DNA of 64,000 bases from Neodontobutis hainanensis (GCA_024349245.1 JALDNG010000475.1:1-64000), one strand, 5' to 3'; shown: positions 21,683 to 33,384, counted from the stretch's first letter. Program-made: numbers and translations. Notes: generated from the sequence alone by a model not told the origin.

Positions 21683-24600
21683 CTATTTAACTTGAAGACT
21701 GTTAACTTTAAATTTGTTTGTGTAAAAAATAAACATGTTACTCCTCTTCAAAAGGGATCTCAGAACAGAAAATGTCTCAGACAGACCATTAATTTCAAAT
21801 ATGGTGTTGTTTGCAGTGTTCCCTCTACATTTTGCACAGTGCACAGAGGTCTCCTGCCACTGTTTTACACATGTTTTGCAGCCAATAATGCTCCGGCAAC
21901 ACTCTGTGAAGACTGGCTCCTCGATGAATTCTAAAAGACAAAATGAGGAAAAACTTGTCATTCTGTGTGTGTGTTGTCCATATGACCTTAACTCTTAACC
22001 AGCACCCCTATTTTTTGAGAATTTTCTGAAAATGACATAACTCGCTCGCTCCCTCACTTTCATGCAAGCTCAGTCCTCTAGGCATTGAATTGTGGTAAAG
22101 TGCTTCAGCAAGTGTACATCGGATGTAAACTCTAATTCAGAGAGAATTGTGGGTAAAAGTAGTAAACGAATGTAGGGAATGATGTCGTTCACTCAGATTT
22201 CGGACACCGAAACAAATTGGCAGACACCTAAATAGTGCACTATATAGTGGATAGGGAGCGAGTTCAGACACAGCTTTTGTTAATGTATCGTTACACCATG
22301 TGTTGTAACACAAAGGTCTGCATTTGTACATGTAATTAATTTAGTGGATGAGACATAGGTGACCATGGTTCGAAAATGTAATAATGCGTATTTGGAAAAT
22401 TACAATTCTGGATCAAAATGGATTCAAAATAAGTGTACATGTGGGACAATGACTATCTATTGTGTACTCACTCATACAAATAACACAGCAGAATCCTTGC
22501 TTGATGGTCTGTAGCTGTGAAGGAGTCAGGATCACTCTTTGAGTGGCAGCTAGATTGGTGAGCTCTCTGATTGCTGCAGTGATATCTGGTAAGGTCTGTG
22601 ATGCCAGTACAAGCTCTTCTATCTTCTCAGTGACCTCTCCAATTCCGGCAGCATCTTCATCTTTTCGGCTATTACAAGGAAAAAAACATAATAGATATAT
22701 GCTGTTTGTGTTTTAGCAGTTTTGCTTGTGGTAACCAAATAAATCGTTGGCCCAAACATTATAGAAGCCACTAAAATACAGAAGCATTGATGGCCAAAGG
22801 GTTGGCAAACCAGTGCTGATTTGAAATAAAGTTTCAATAGTCTGGACGACAAAGGTAAGGACAAATATAAGTAAATAAACAATGCCTTTCAATATTTGGA
22901 CAAATAAGAGAAATACGAATACTTAAGATTACCTCATTCTCCTCCTTTTAGAGCCCTGTACCTCCTGGAAGGCCTGTTCTTGTATAGCAAGAATCTTTCT
23001 TGCATTTTGTTTCCAGTACTGGGACCCTTTACATTAGGGGTGAAAACCAGAAAAAAAAAGGTTAAATCACCATGAGCTATCTCATCCCCTCTAATTTTAA
23101 ATCACAAAAGTAAAGACTTAAAAATAAAAACAAAATGAAAGGGTTAGTTCACCCAAGAATGAAAATGTCAGTTATTACTCACCCACATGTTTTTCTAACC
23201 CCGTAAGACTTCCTTTCTTCGTCGTTATAGGTGGCCGAAACTTGCTCGATCAGAAAATGTATTAAGACATTGTTAAAATAGTCAAAGTGACTCCAGTGGC
23301 TCTACCATACGTTTATCAAGCAACGAGAATACTTTTTGTGTGCAAAAATAAACAAAATAATGACTTTACTCCACACTATTCATTCTCTTCAGCATTGGTC
23401 TTGTGCGTTTCTCTGGTGTTTTTACTTAGTCTATGTGCGTAGAGCTTCTGGGTTGAACGTCACACGCACCACTCAAATGACCTGCGTAGACCAATAGTGA
23501 GCCTGCGTGTAGACTATTCATACGTTATAAGTAATCTTAATTTAATCTTAAATTATGATGGGACAAAGGAGGAAGTCTTATGGGGTTAAATCAACATGTT
23601 GGTGAGTAATAACTGAGATCATTTTCATTTTTGGGTGAAATAACCCTTTAATGTTTCTCACCAGTTGTGCCTTCAGACTCCAAAATTGCATTCCCCTGCA
23701 CATCAGTCAATACCATTGGGTCATGACATCCAATGGCATCTTGAACTTTACCAATGATCCCCTGAAGGGTAGCCTCAGATTCCAAAAAACGGACCACCAC
23801 CATTCTGCTGGGACTCAGCCTCCCACCAACCACCTCAGCAAGAAAAACCGATCTGGAAGAACATCATATTAAAATAGTCATTATGACACACACTGCATTC
23901 AGAATCCTATTTAATGTTAATAGTCTTATACATTTCGTATATCAATAAAATGCACTCAGTTTGCTTTTATAGTATCTTTGGGTTAACTGGTGTGAGAATG
24001 TAACGATCTCTTCTTTGGAACAGGATCAAACAATACACAAAGTTCCATGTACATATTACTTTCATAACATTTTGCATAAGCTTGCTGAAAGACACTGCAA
24101 AAAAATAACCTCCCCCACCACTTTCTTGGCAGAGGTTATGAAAGTCAGGGGGGAATGTTAAAATATAAATGAAAAGTACAAGTAGTATTAACTATTACAC
24201 TACAACCACAAAGGAGGCAACTGGAGATGATAATATCATCAAATGTGATGGTGTTTTTCATTTATATCTAATTATATTTTAGACTTTCCCGTGGCGTCTG
24301 TCGTTGCTATGCAAACATGCACTGCGCTCTCCACAACGACCATTTGCATCCTTGAAATTTATAAATCGTATCACAGTCATTTAAGAAGTTAACGTTACCT
24401 TTGAAATGTTTTAGAGGCAGTGGCTCTGAGGGGGGCTGAGGCAGCTGATGGACTAGGAGTAACGTTAGTAGCAGTTGCAGGTGATCGCATGAATGTAAAA
24501 CGAGCTGTGGCATTTGAAGCTGATGAGGCGTCCTCCTCTTCACCGTGAACCTCATAGTGAGCTCTTGGTGCAAGGTCCAATGTACTAAAACAACCAGAAG

Positions 24601-24943
24601 CTCCAGGAAAAATGGCCACATTTGCGTCGTCAGTCACGTATAGACTATGTGCTGAGACCTGTCAAGAAATGAGAAAAGTTTGGAAATAAACACTTGTGGT
24701 TTTTTGACTTGAATACAATTAACGTTAGTTCTAACCTAATATTTTCCAGTGACAACTGAATGGTTAACTTCTTAAAATCAGACACCACCATGTTTCCGTT
24801 AAAACATTTTTTTACGGTTTAGCCAGCGTACATTAGCTTAAAACATTTTTTACCTGGAAAATGCGACTTATTTTTTCTGCAGTCATGTCTTCTTCCCTTA
24901 AGAAAACTCTTTTATTGTTTCGAAAAACAACGTATTGCTCCAT
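21683..24943 (-). CDS. RING-finger protein (likely E3 ubiquitin ligase) carried by the 9.95-kb transposon
   Basis: Six exons with consensus splice sites and consistent phase: 24854-24943, 24399-24658, 23662-23852, 22933-23026, 22472-22668 and 21683-21930. The sum is 1,080 nt (359 aa and stop). The start is MEQYVVFRNNKRVFLREEDM. Exon 2 is Ala/Ser/Thr-rich, exon 4 ends in a basic GSKRRRM stretch, and exon 5 has helical ELV/REL segments. Across the exon 5-6 junction lies a C-terminal RING-like cluster, CCVICM-KFIEEPVFTECC-RSIIGCKTCVKQW-HCAKC, with the cysteine spacing of a RING-HC finger. RING-HC proteins usually recruit E2 enzymes, so ubiquitin transfer is expected. The gene is free of stops and frameshifts. 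A 512-bp MITE sits in the intron before exon 3's donor. Confidence 0.85.
23138..23649. mobile_element. 512-bp MITE in a RING-gene intron
   Basis: The ends are AAAGGGTTAGTTCACCCAAGAATG and the inverse CATTTTTGGGTGAAATAACCCTTT. The 4-bp duplication AATG lies at 23,134-23,137 and 23,650-23,653. There is no coding capacity. This terminal sequence is widespread in fish genomes. The right end lies 11 bp beyond the exon 3 splice donor without altering it. Confidence 0.75.
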
Positions 24944-25017
24944 GTCTGCTCAATGATCACGCTCAATTAGCACATCAGTGACAGTCACAGCACGTAGTTA
25001 ATTAATTGCTTAACAAC

Positions 25018-25318
25018 TCAAATGTGGCGGTCTTGTCACGTGAGTGCTAACCACATCCGGTCTCGGAATATGAACAAACGGGCATTTTTTGGTTTCTGTT
25101 TTAAAGTAATTTTATTTTTTGATATCCGAAATAGAAATTGAAATTCAAATCATTTTTAAAATTTCGCTCATCTCTTTTTGACACTGAAAAAGAGAAACAC
25201 GTTGTATTTTAATTTTAAATTTTGTATTTTAAAACAAAAATCAAATAACCACTTGTTTTTTGTTTTTTGATATCCGTTTCTGAAAGGAAAATTCAATGAC
25301 CAAAAGATACACGGACCC
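25018..25318 (-). repeat. Right terminal inverted repeat (301 bp) of the 9.95-kb transposon
   Basis: Inverse of 15,366-15,666 with no mismatch noticed. It lies 74 bp upstream of the RING gene start codon, so it likely supplies that gene's promoter, mirroring the arrangement at the left end. Confidence 0.9.
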
Positions 25319-25322
25319 TTCA

Positions 25323-26155
25323 GTCTGACATAGTCAACTGAACTGTCAACTGTCGAGAGGCCTCGCGTATGTATTGTTGTCGACTGAGGATTACCACTGA
25401 ACTTCCCTTATCAGCTGGTTTAATGACAATCTGTTTGTTTCATGACAAATCCAATAAGGCTTTTTGTTCTTCCTCTGAAAAATTGGGTCTTTCCTTCAGC
25501 CATCTGTAATGTTTTGTTAGGTCCTTTCTGTCTCTGTTAATGAGAAAAGTAACCTCTGGCGGTAATTTTTCTTTGGATGGAACCCAAGTAGAAGCGGGAC
25601 AAAAGAGGCGTATGACTTTCTATGTATGCTGGTTCTTGAAATATGCTGCAAACTGTACTCTTCTTTGATATGTCTGTAGGTCCAGTTTTGATTGTATTTT
25701 CTGATGTTTTTTTAATTGTATTGTGGGGACTTAAGTTAAACCTCTGTTCAGTATGTTGAATTGCGTTTGTGTGAGTTGGAAAGTTTGGGCCAGCACAATG
25801 ACATTCTGGGCCCATAGTGGTCCAGTAGTCGTCTGCCCCCTTATTGTCGAGCTCACGGGGCTTGTAAGTTTAAAACATTGACCCAATGGTCCAGCATGGC
25901 TTGGCCCATCTCTGAAGTCCAGTGAATGTGGTCCTCTTTGGTTCTGAACTGTGTTTTGGTTAGGGCTGGAATGAATGGTAGTTCCCGTTAAATTACTTCA
26001 TTGAGAGTGTTTAATGTTGATCTGTCTGAGTCTGAAACATTGTTGGAATAGTTAAGAACTGGAATCCAAATTTCAGCCTGTGGAAACCGTTTCTTGGCCT
26101 GTCTGACACCTTTTGACCTCTGCAGTTTAGGCCGAAAGAAAGGATCAGTTTTTTT
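25323..26155 (-). pseudogene. Penelope-like element, N-terminal portion
   Basis: The 5' half of the PLE interrupted at 15,361. Reading leftward from 26,155: FRPKLQRSKGVRQAKKRFPQ, EIWIPVLNYSNN and FRTKEDHIHWTSEMGQAML, then a degenerate stretch, then EVTFLINRDRKDLTKHYRWL. The last block is IVIKPADKGSSVVILSRQQY, the conserved pre-RT segment of Penelope-like proteins. There are stops after NEVI, after LQAP and in LLDLS*NKQ. The frame runs into the target duplication TGAA and resumes beyond the transposon. The left part is cut by a dispersed repeat at 26,156. Confidence 0.7.
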
Positions 26156-28397
26156 AGGCCCGAGCCGGTGATAGCCGGGAGGGCCTATTGTTTTTGCTCG
26201 GATTATTTTTTTATTTATTTTTTAGGCCAGAGCCAGTGATAGCCAGGAGGGCCTATTGTTTTTGCTCGGATTATTTATTTATTTATTTATTTTTTTTATT
26301 TTAATTTTAATTTTTCTTCAAAATGATCCTTAATTTGACCCAGTGAACATGCGCAAAAAGTCAGTTTTATTGGGCCCAAAGTTCAAGGTCGGCGAAAAAT
26401 TTATGTACTTGAAGTCCCCGAAATAAAAATATGAAAAATGACTCAGTGGCGACCCCTAGAAAAGTCAAAATACATTGGGCCTATGGAAAGTGAAAGTATT
26501 TTTTTTCCAATGTAGAAATACAAAACTTGGTACATTTATAGGACACCTCAGGGAAAACAGAAAAGTCTATGACAGCCACAGCGTAAACTCAACAGGAAGT
26601 CCGCCATGTGGAGTGAAAGGCGCGACCACCTAAGTTGCACCCCTTACGCCAAAAGATTCAACTCATTGTGTTTTTGTCTAAATGGCCCCAATTTTGGTGA
26701 GTATCATCTAGACACGAGTGCAAACAAAACTTGTCATTTTGTTTTTGATATCTTATCGGGTGTGGGTGTGGCAAGCCTGTAATGAGGCGGCCATTTTTGT
26801 GGTAATAAATTATCCGTTAACTCTCAAACGCCTTCTCGGATCAAGTTGGACCCAAAAAGGCGTTTGTGCACATTCATGACCTGAACACAAAAATATGTAA
26901 ATAAAAGGGTTAGCTTTAGAAATGGCCCTCCCCCTACAAACTTATAATGGGAACCAAGAATTTAGTTTGTCATAGAGACATGAAATTTGGTACACACATC
27001 ACTTATGTCATGACGAACATAAAAGCCAATGACAACCATCCTGTATCTATAAATGTGTTGCCATAGCAACGGAGCAAATATGTGGAAAAAGTCAATGGGA
27101 AGGGAAAATTTTAGTTTGTCCTAGGCAAATGAAACTTGGTACACACATCCAGCATGGGCTTATGAACATAAAAGCCAATGGGGACCACACCCTATCACAC
27201 ACGAGAAGGCGGCCATTTTGAATTAAAAACGTGAACCGCCTTAGAATACACCTCACTTTTAAAAATTGACAGAAAATAGCTGTTTCATTCCACAAACACC
27301 ACACTTAGGCAAAATGAGCTAAACACACGTGTGCAAAATAGACAATGCCTTTTCTTGTTGTTTTTGCTCACTTTATATTTTTATTTAATTTTTATTTTTC
27401 TGCAAAATTATCCTTAATTTTGACCCAGGAAATGTGCGCAAAAAGTACATTTTATTGGCCACTAAACTCAAGCCTGGCAAAAAATTTATGTAAGTACTTG
27501 AAAAAATAATAAAAAGAAATGACTCAGTGGCGACCCCTGGAAAATGAAAATACATTCAGCCTATGGAAAGTGAAAGTAATTTTTTCCAACGTATAAAAAT
27601 TAAATTGGTACATCCATAGGACACCTCAGAGCAAACAGAAAAGTATAAAGTATAAAAGTATATAACAGCCACAGCATTAACTCAACAGGAAGTCCACCAT
27701 GTGGGGTGAAAGGCGCGACCAACTAAATCGCACCCCTTGCATCAAAAGATTAAACCCAATGTGTTTTCTTCTAAAAGACCCCAAATTTGGTGAGTATTAT
27801 CTAGACACAAGTGCCAATAAAAGTAATCAGTTTGTTTTTTGATACATTTGTGGCTGTGGTCGTAATGAGCCTGTGAAGAGGCAGCCATTTCTTTGGGAAA
27901 TAAATGCCATTTACCAAATGCCAGGATGCTTCCTTTGGAGGACGCTCCTCCAGAGCCAAGACTAGAGTTTTGGAAAACTCCTCAGAATCTTTTGGAACTG
28001 GTAAACTTGTTATTTTAGACAACTAATATTTACATTTTCACTTTTTAACATTGCAAATCTCCAGCCAGTACTTTATTTTTCTCGCCTCAGCCCAAGCATA
28101 AACTCTTATTTTCAAAAGTTCAGACAGATCCCAGAAAAACCAGGGAATGTGGAGACCTTTAACTCTAAATTACAAGGTGGTGTAGCAGGCCCCAGCAGTA
28201 GCACAGGCCCGAGGTGATGAAGCAGGCTCCAGCCAGAAGAAGATTCAAGCAGAGGCACAGGCCCGGTTATTTGACATTATCGTGAAGTTTGCGCTTTAAA
28301 GCACAAAATGCAATCCTCCGAGTTCATGTGTCCCCGCGGTCGCAAGGGAGGTGAGGGCATTTATCGCCGCTTGCGGCTTTAATTATTATTATTATTA
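26156..28397. repeat. Fish dispersed repeat with duplicated modules and an ATT tail
   Basis: It starts AGGCCCGAGCCGGTGATAGCC, a motif repeated 68 bp later. It ends TTATCGCCGCTTGCGGCTTT followed by (ATT)n. Two modules of about 500 bp (26,300-26,830 and 27,395-27,890) are related: both hold GACTCAGTGGCGACCCCT, then GAAAGGCGCGACCA and GGTGAGTAT.ATCTAGACAC. No protein homology is seen, and the ORFs are shadows. The ATT-rich tail suggests retroposition, but no target duplication was found. Confidence 0.55.
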
Positions 28398-28544
28398 GGT
28401 TAGAGAAATAAAACCCTAAGTAGATTCACAAAGTAAGTTCTCTCAGTAACTTAGAGCTCATACTCCTTCAACTCCTTTCTGTGAAACTGAAAACCCAAAG
28501 TTTCCCCTTTTCCAGGGTTAACATTGTCATAGTTTTATTATCTA

Positions 28545-29025
28545 TGTGTTAAAACATTGCCACTATAGCAATGTCCCAGGAGACCTGACAACTGCTAGAG
28601 TGGGATGGCATTGAAAGGGAGCTACCATCCACTGAAGACACCCCCAACAACTCCACGATGCACCTTGGATGTGTGAATGCATCATTGATGCGACGGCTTG
28701 TCGGGCCATGGTGGACACTGGGTTCACCATCTCTCTTGTCCAGCAATGAAATATGCTATATGTTGCTGTGGCCAACCGCCAGGTGCAGCATTGTTTCTTT
28801 TGCTGGACAAACTCCAGGACCACTGATGGGGTCTATCTCCTGCTATCGTGCCAAAGGACATTCTTTATCTGTGCATGGAAGCCATAGCTCTCCACCAGAC
28901 CAATGACCTGGGAACCTGCCGAATCTAAAAGTATCACCGCAGGGACAGCCAGCGTCGAGAGGTCCAGCCAACAAGGATCCAGCAGCAGCCAGTTTAGAGG
29001 GTCCAACAGCCGCTGCAGAGCCAAT
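28545..29025 (+). pseudogene. Decayed Ty3/gypsy fragment with protease DTG motif
   Basis: The plus strand gives a short frame with CRAMVDTGFTISLVQQ, the DTG active-site motif of a retroelement aspartic protease, near 28,695-28,745. It is followed by a stop and then by frames with no clear conservation. Together with the RT and integrase scraps from 30,773 it appears to be one gypsy copy interrupted by the 29,026-30,772 unit. Confidence 0.5.
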
Positions 29026-30772
29026 GTTATGGGAATTGTACATCTCCAGTAATATTGTATATTATGCTCTCACTCTTGCTCCAGTTTATATGCTCATCCA
29101 CATACAAGTATGACTTAATGTGACTCTGGAAATTTAAGTCTGAGTCCATGATGACCCCTAGATTTCTAACCTGGTTTTTAGATTTTAGAGAAAGAGACTT
29201 AAGGTGACTGCTGACACTTTCTCTTTGTTTCTGTTCCCAAAGATGATTAGTTCAGTCTTGTTTCTGTTCAGTTGGAGAAAATTATTTTGCATCCACACGT
29301 CAATCTGTTCGATGCAGTGACACAGTGAATAGATCTGTCCATTTTCATCTGCTGTGAGTGAAATGTAAATCTGAGTGTCATCTGCATAATTATGGTAGGA
29401 TACGCCACAGCTGTGTATTAACTGGCCTAAAGGAAGCATGTAAAGATTGAATAATAGTGTTCCCAAGATAGTACCCTGTGGAACCCCACTTTGCAGGTCC
29501 ATTTGGTCTGATACACAGTTACCAACCGAAACAAAGTTCCAGAGATACCAATCCATTCCTCTAATCTTTGTGACAGGATTTCATGGTCCACTGTATCAAA
29601 CGCAGCACTCAAGTCCAACAGAACTAAGACAGAGACTTTGCCTGCGTCAGTGTTCAGACGGATGTCATTTGTGACTTTGATAAGTGCAGTCTCAGTCTGT
29701 GGTGGGGCCTAAAACCTGACTGAAAAGGATCAAAGCAGTTGTTAAGCAATAGAAAGTAATTAAGTTGCTGATATACAACTTTTTCAATGACTTTCCCTAA
29801 AAATGGCAGGTTTGATATGGGCCGATAGTTGTTGAGCTCTGTAGCATCAAGACTGCTCTTCTTTAGGAGAGGCTTGATGACAGCAGTTTTTAAGGCCATT
29901 GGAAAAGTTCCAGACTGTAAGGAATTATTGACTATATCAGTGAGTTGTGGTAACAAACTGCTTAGTACTGATTTTAGAAATCTAGTGGCTAGAACATCGA
30001 GGCAGCAGGTGGATGAACTCAGGCTGGAGACAGTTTTTTCAATTGTTCTGTCATTAATGGTTGTAAAATGTGTAAACTCAAAGGTCTCCTATGTGGCTGC
30101 AGTGTTGTTGTATGTCCTTTTGACTGTAGCATGTTTAATGCCTTGAACCTTGTCGTTAAAAAACAATGCAAACTCATTGCATTTAGTGGTGGAAACTAAT
30201 TGGTGGAATGGTGGAAATGGAGCTGGAGGGTTTGTTAATCTGTTCACTGTAGCAAACAGAACATGTGAGTTGTTACTGCTATTGTTGATGAGCTCTGAGA
30301 AGAATATTTCTCTTGCTTTGTTCTAGGGGTATGATTCTCGCTTTGGGCGTGTTTGTTACCGTGTGTTTGATTCTCTTTTAAAATAATAAACAGGTTTAAT
30401 CTTTGCAAAGAGAAGCAAAGACGCGGTAACAGTGGTACGCGGAAAGTTTTGCTTAAAGGTGTAAACAATACATGAAGCTTTATAGGTTAAATTATGCCCG
30501 CCTCTCAGCTCCAGGGTCGTGGATAGACGTGTATTGAGCTGACGTGTCAGTCCTAGATGTGTGTCACTAAGTGTACAGGACAGAGTGTCTCTGGACAATG
30601 ATTAGATGTAGTGCAGAAAGTGATGTCTTTGTATTGTTTGGATTAGCCTGGTGCCAAATAGGAGCTATAACTAAAGACATTAAGTCATACTTGTATGTGG
30701 ATAAGCACATGAACTAGAGCAAGAGTGAGAACATAATATACAATATTACTGGAGATGTACAATTCCCATAAC
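29026..30772. mobile_element. 1.75-kb unit with ~95-bp inverted ends enclosing an L2-type LINE
   Basis: The left end GTTATGGGAATTGTACATCTC and the right end are inverted copies for about 95 bp (29,026-29,120 and 30,678-30,772) with about five differences. No target duplication is evident. The interior is mostly a minus-strand L2-type LINE. Either the LINE inserted into a MITE, or two copies of one repeat flank it in opposite orientation. Confidence 0.55.
29121..30235 (-). pseudogene. L2-type LINE reverse transcriptase, broken
   Basis: Minus-strand frames give AVIKPLLKKSSLDATELNNY, then RPISNLPFLGKVIEKVV, MDLSAAFDTVDHEIL, DLQSGVPQGTILGTLLFNLY and VSYHNYADDTQIYISLT (the catalytic YADD box). 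This order is that of L2-clade LINE reverse transcriptases. Frames change at about 29,430-29,560 and 29,650. The endonuclease part is missing. Confidence 0.75.
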
Positions 30773-31260
30773 GGACAACTATCGTCAAGAGGACCACAGC
30801 CACCCTACAGAATCTCCAGTGCTGTCTACAACCCTGTCAGCCTCTCCAGTGACTTGCCATGCCGTTGTCAGTCTGGGTCAGGATGTGGAGCAGAAGCAAA
30901 AGCTGAAGCCTCTGTTGAACATGTTTGCTGATGTCTTCGTGATCAAGGATTAGGACTGCACCCACACCGACCTGGTCCTCCATGACATCAACCCCGAGGA
31001 GGCCCACCCTATCAGCCTCTGCCCCAAGCCCATCACTAAGAGGCTAGCAGCCCAAAAGAAGATCCAGGAGGTATGGTGGTCTGGAATAATCAAGGGCCCC
31101 ACTTGCAGAAGGGCCCCACTTGTCGATCCTATGCCCCCCTGCAGCAGTACCAGGTGCAGACACCCATGGAGAGGGTAGGTATCAACACCCTGGGTCCATT
31201 TCCCACCACAGACCAGGGTAACTAGTATGTGCTTTTGTACATGGACTGCTTTAAGTGGGG
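30773..31260 (+). pseudogene. Decayed Ty3/gypsy fragment: RT entry and integrase segment
   Basis: The reading LLNMFADVFVIKD is followed by a stop, then CTHTDLVLHDINPEEAHPIS and QKKIQEVWWSGIIKGP, the region just before the RT palm in gypsy elements. It is followed directly by YQVQTPMERVGI.TLGPFPTTDQGN in mixed frames, the first block of the integrase core. The RT palm, RNase H and zinc finger between them are deleted. Confidence 0.55.
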
Positions 31261-33384
31261 CTCAGTCATTGGCGGCAATATTGGGATAGTTCCTTCATTG
31301 GAAGGGGTATGTTATTCACAACAAACATAAAATAATAAATAAAAAAAAAGTTAATGTGTTTTTATTGCATTAACGCATTAATTAATTGACACCGACAATT
31401 ATATTATTGTGCATTAACACAGTAGTTGTCATCACGCGTCTTAACCTATGAGAGCATCGGGGTCGGCCTAAGCCTGCTGCAGTGCTTATGTGACTGCCTC
31501 CTCTGAGTCTTTTCCTCTGGTCTCTCTCTAGGCCTTTCCAAATTGACTCCCTACACCCTCACCCTACTCACTTCCACTTGATTTGTGCAGAGTAAAAAGT
31601 AAATAGTTTTAGGATCACATATCGGTTTCCTAATCTAGGAAAAAATCAACAAAATTAACGAAAATTTTTAGTTATTGTTTAAATTGTTTGTTAAATTGTT
31701 TGCCCTTACATACTATTAAATGTAAATATAAAAAATATCTTTGAAAATCACTGCCACAGAAAATGTACATTAAATGTCTTTGTTTTCTAACATATCTTAG
31801 CTTCTTTTTTTTTAACATCAAAAAAGCCAGCGCAAACTAGATTATTTGCCACTTGTGCTTGGTGTGTAACCCTGGTAACAGAGAGGACCTGCTTCCGTCA
31901 GAGTGAGTGGAGTGTGTCTGAAAGAGGAATGCACGAGTTACACCCTACTCTGTGATCGAGGGAACTCCAGTTAGCTGCGAGTGTCACTACACACCGAGGG
32001 CACTCAAGGGTGGAGTAGAAGTGGGGAGGGATTAGATTCAAAAAAGCCCTCTGTGTGTCTGCATGGACCCTCAGCCTCTCTTATTTCCCTCTCATAGATC
32101 CTCGCTGTTACAGATGCTCTGCTCACATGTGACTGTTTGGACTTAGCTATGTTCTGCCTTAGAGTTAGTAATAAAAAAACATACATTTTTTTGCTAAAAG
32201 TCTACAATCAGTTACAACAAAAATGTAAGTAGCCTAATACTTAGCGCATAAAGACTCAACGGCCCTAATTTATCAAAGGTAAATACATCAAAAAGTTTAG
32301 TGTTGAGCCATTTCCACGCAATCCTTGGCATTTATCAATATGATTGTATGTGTATAGTACACTCAAGTCTCACGCCAGGTCAGGAGCTGGTGTAAATATA
32401 TACAAGTCTAAAGCCAGCAACGATCCGAGCAGCAAAACCATTATTTAGAACTAACAATGCATTGGCACTTCAAAACATTTCCATGTTACACTCTGTTTTG
32501 TATTTGATCTACTTTTAGTAGGGCCATATGCAGCGCGAGTTTCAGATGATTGTTGTGTGTTATTATTGATACAGACTATACCACAGCAATCCGTTTATCT
32601 TGTGGAATCTGTAATGTCACCCAAGAAAACAGTTGTGGATTATTAAGCAAAAACACCCACATATTGTGATTATACAAATCAGAGTTTCCAGGACCCATGG
32701 AAACAAGAGACTCACAATGAGAGGCAAGAGACTCACAATGCAGAACCCAACAATGGCAGAGATATTTCAAGGTTTTACACCCCTGTGGCCCTGGGGGGGG
32801 CATACTCCTGCGGCCCAATTTCAGGACCTCCTTTTACTGACGAAGATGAAATTCCGCAGGTCTGACCTCTTTGGACCAGTGCAAGAATCGACCCCTTACT
32901 TTATTTATTTATTTATGTTTTGAGTGTTGAGGGGGGCCCTGCTGCTGCGGCCACTCAATATTCAGCAGCGCCACTGCTCTTGTAACCAGCGCGCCTCAAC
33001 GCCACGTCAGCGGGAGGAGCGCTCCAAGGCGGCGGCGCCTGCAGAAGCCAAGGATGAGGCGTCATCAACGTGCTCGCAGGAAGCGCCGGTAGCACGCGCA
33101 CCCGAGCACCGAGCCGCCTTGGTGTCCGCTTCATCTGGAGAGAGTGCGATGGACATAAGACTCTCTCATCCCCGCACCTCACCCAGATCGACACACGAAC
33201 CCCCATGCACGCAAACAACTCATGGTGATCATCATCAGATATGTGCCTCTGCCACAAAAGAACACATTTCTTCCTGAGCTCAGCCATAGTTTTATGCGCT
33301 TAAATATATAAAAGAACTGTATTCAAGTGTAGCTTTTGATAGGGAACTGAGCTTTATCTCTGGAGGTCAGGGTTTGACCCGCAA
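31261..33384. other. No identifiable gene
   Basis: AT-rich sequence with short ORFs only. A GC-rich patch at 32,930-33,280 is open on both strands (plus-strand frame with REERSKAAAPAEAKDEASS) but has no motif, splice context or homology I recognise. A 15-bp near-repeat AAGAGACTCACAATG occurs twice near 32,705-32,740. Confidence 0.4.

Larger units (their letters stand above)
15366..25318. mobile_element. 9,953-bp DNA transposon: 301-bp TIRs, integrase-like DDE transposase plus RING-finger gene
   Basis: The ends are GGGTCCGTGTATCTTTTGGTC and its exact inverse. The element is flanked by TTCA at 15,362-15,365 and 25,319-25,322, a 4-bp target duplication. Removing the element and one TTCA rejoins the Penelope-like ORF in frame, giving VDYVRLKEPIYLLKD, so both boundaries are exact. 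It carries two convergent spliced genes whose 3' ends are 13 bp apart: an rve-type transposase (plus) and a RING-finger protein (minus). It also contains a nested 3,387-bp element and a 512-bp MITE. The 4-bp duplication and integrase-like transposase are consistent with the Ginger or IS3EU-like groups, but I cannot place it securely. Confidence 0.88.

Noticed and set aside
15366..25318. Reading the 301-bp repeats as pseudo-LTRs of the Penelope-like element
   Set aside because: They are inverted, flanked by a 4-bp direct duplication, and their removal restores the PLE frame, so they belong to an inserted DNA transposon.
32924..33287. GC-rich ORFs open on both strands
   Set aside because: No motif, splice context or recognisable family; openness on both strands follows from base composition.
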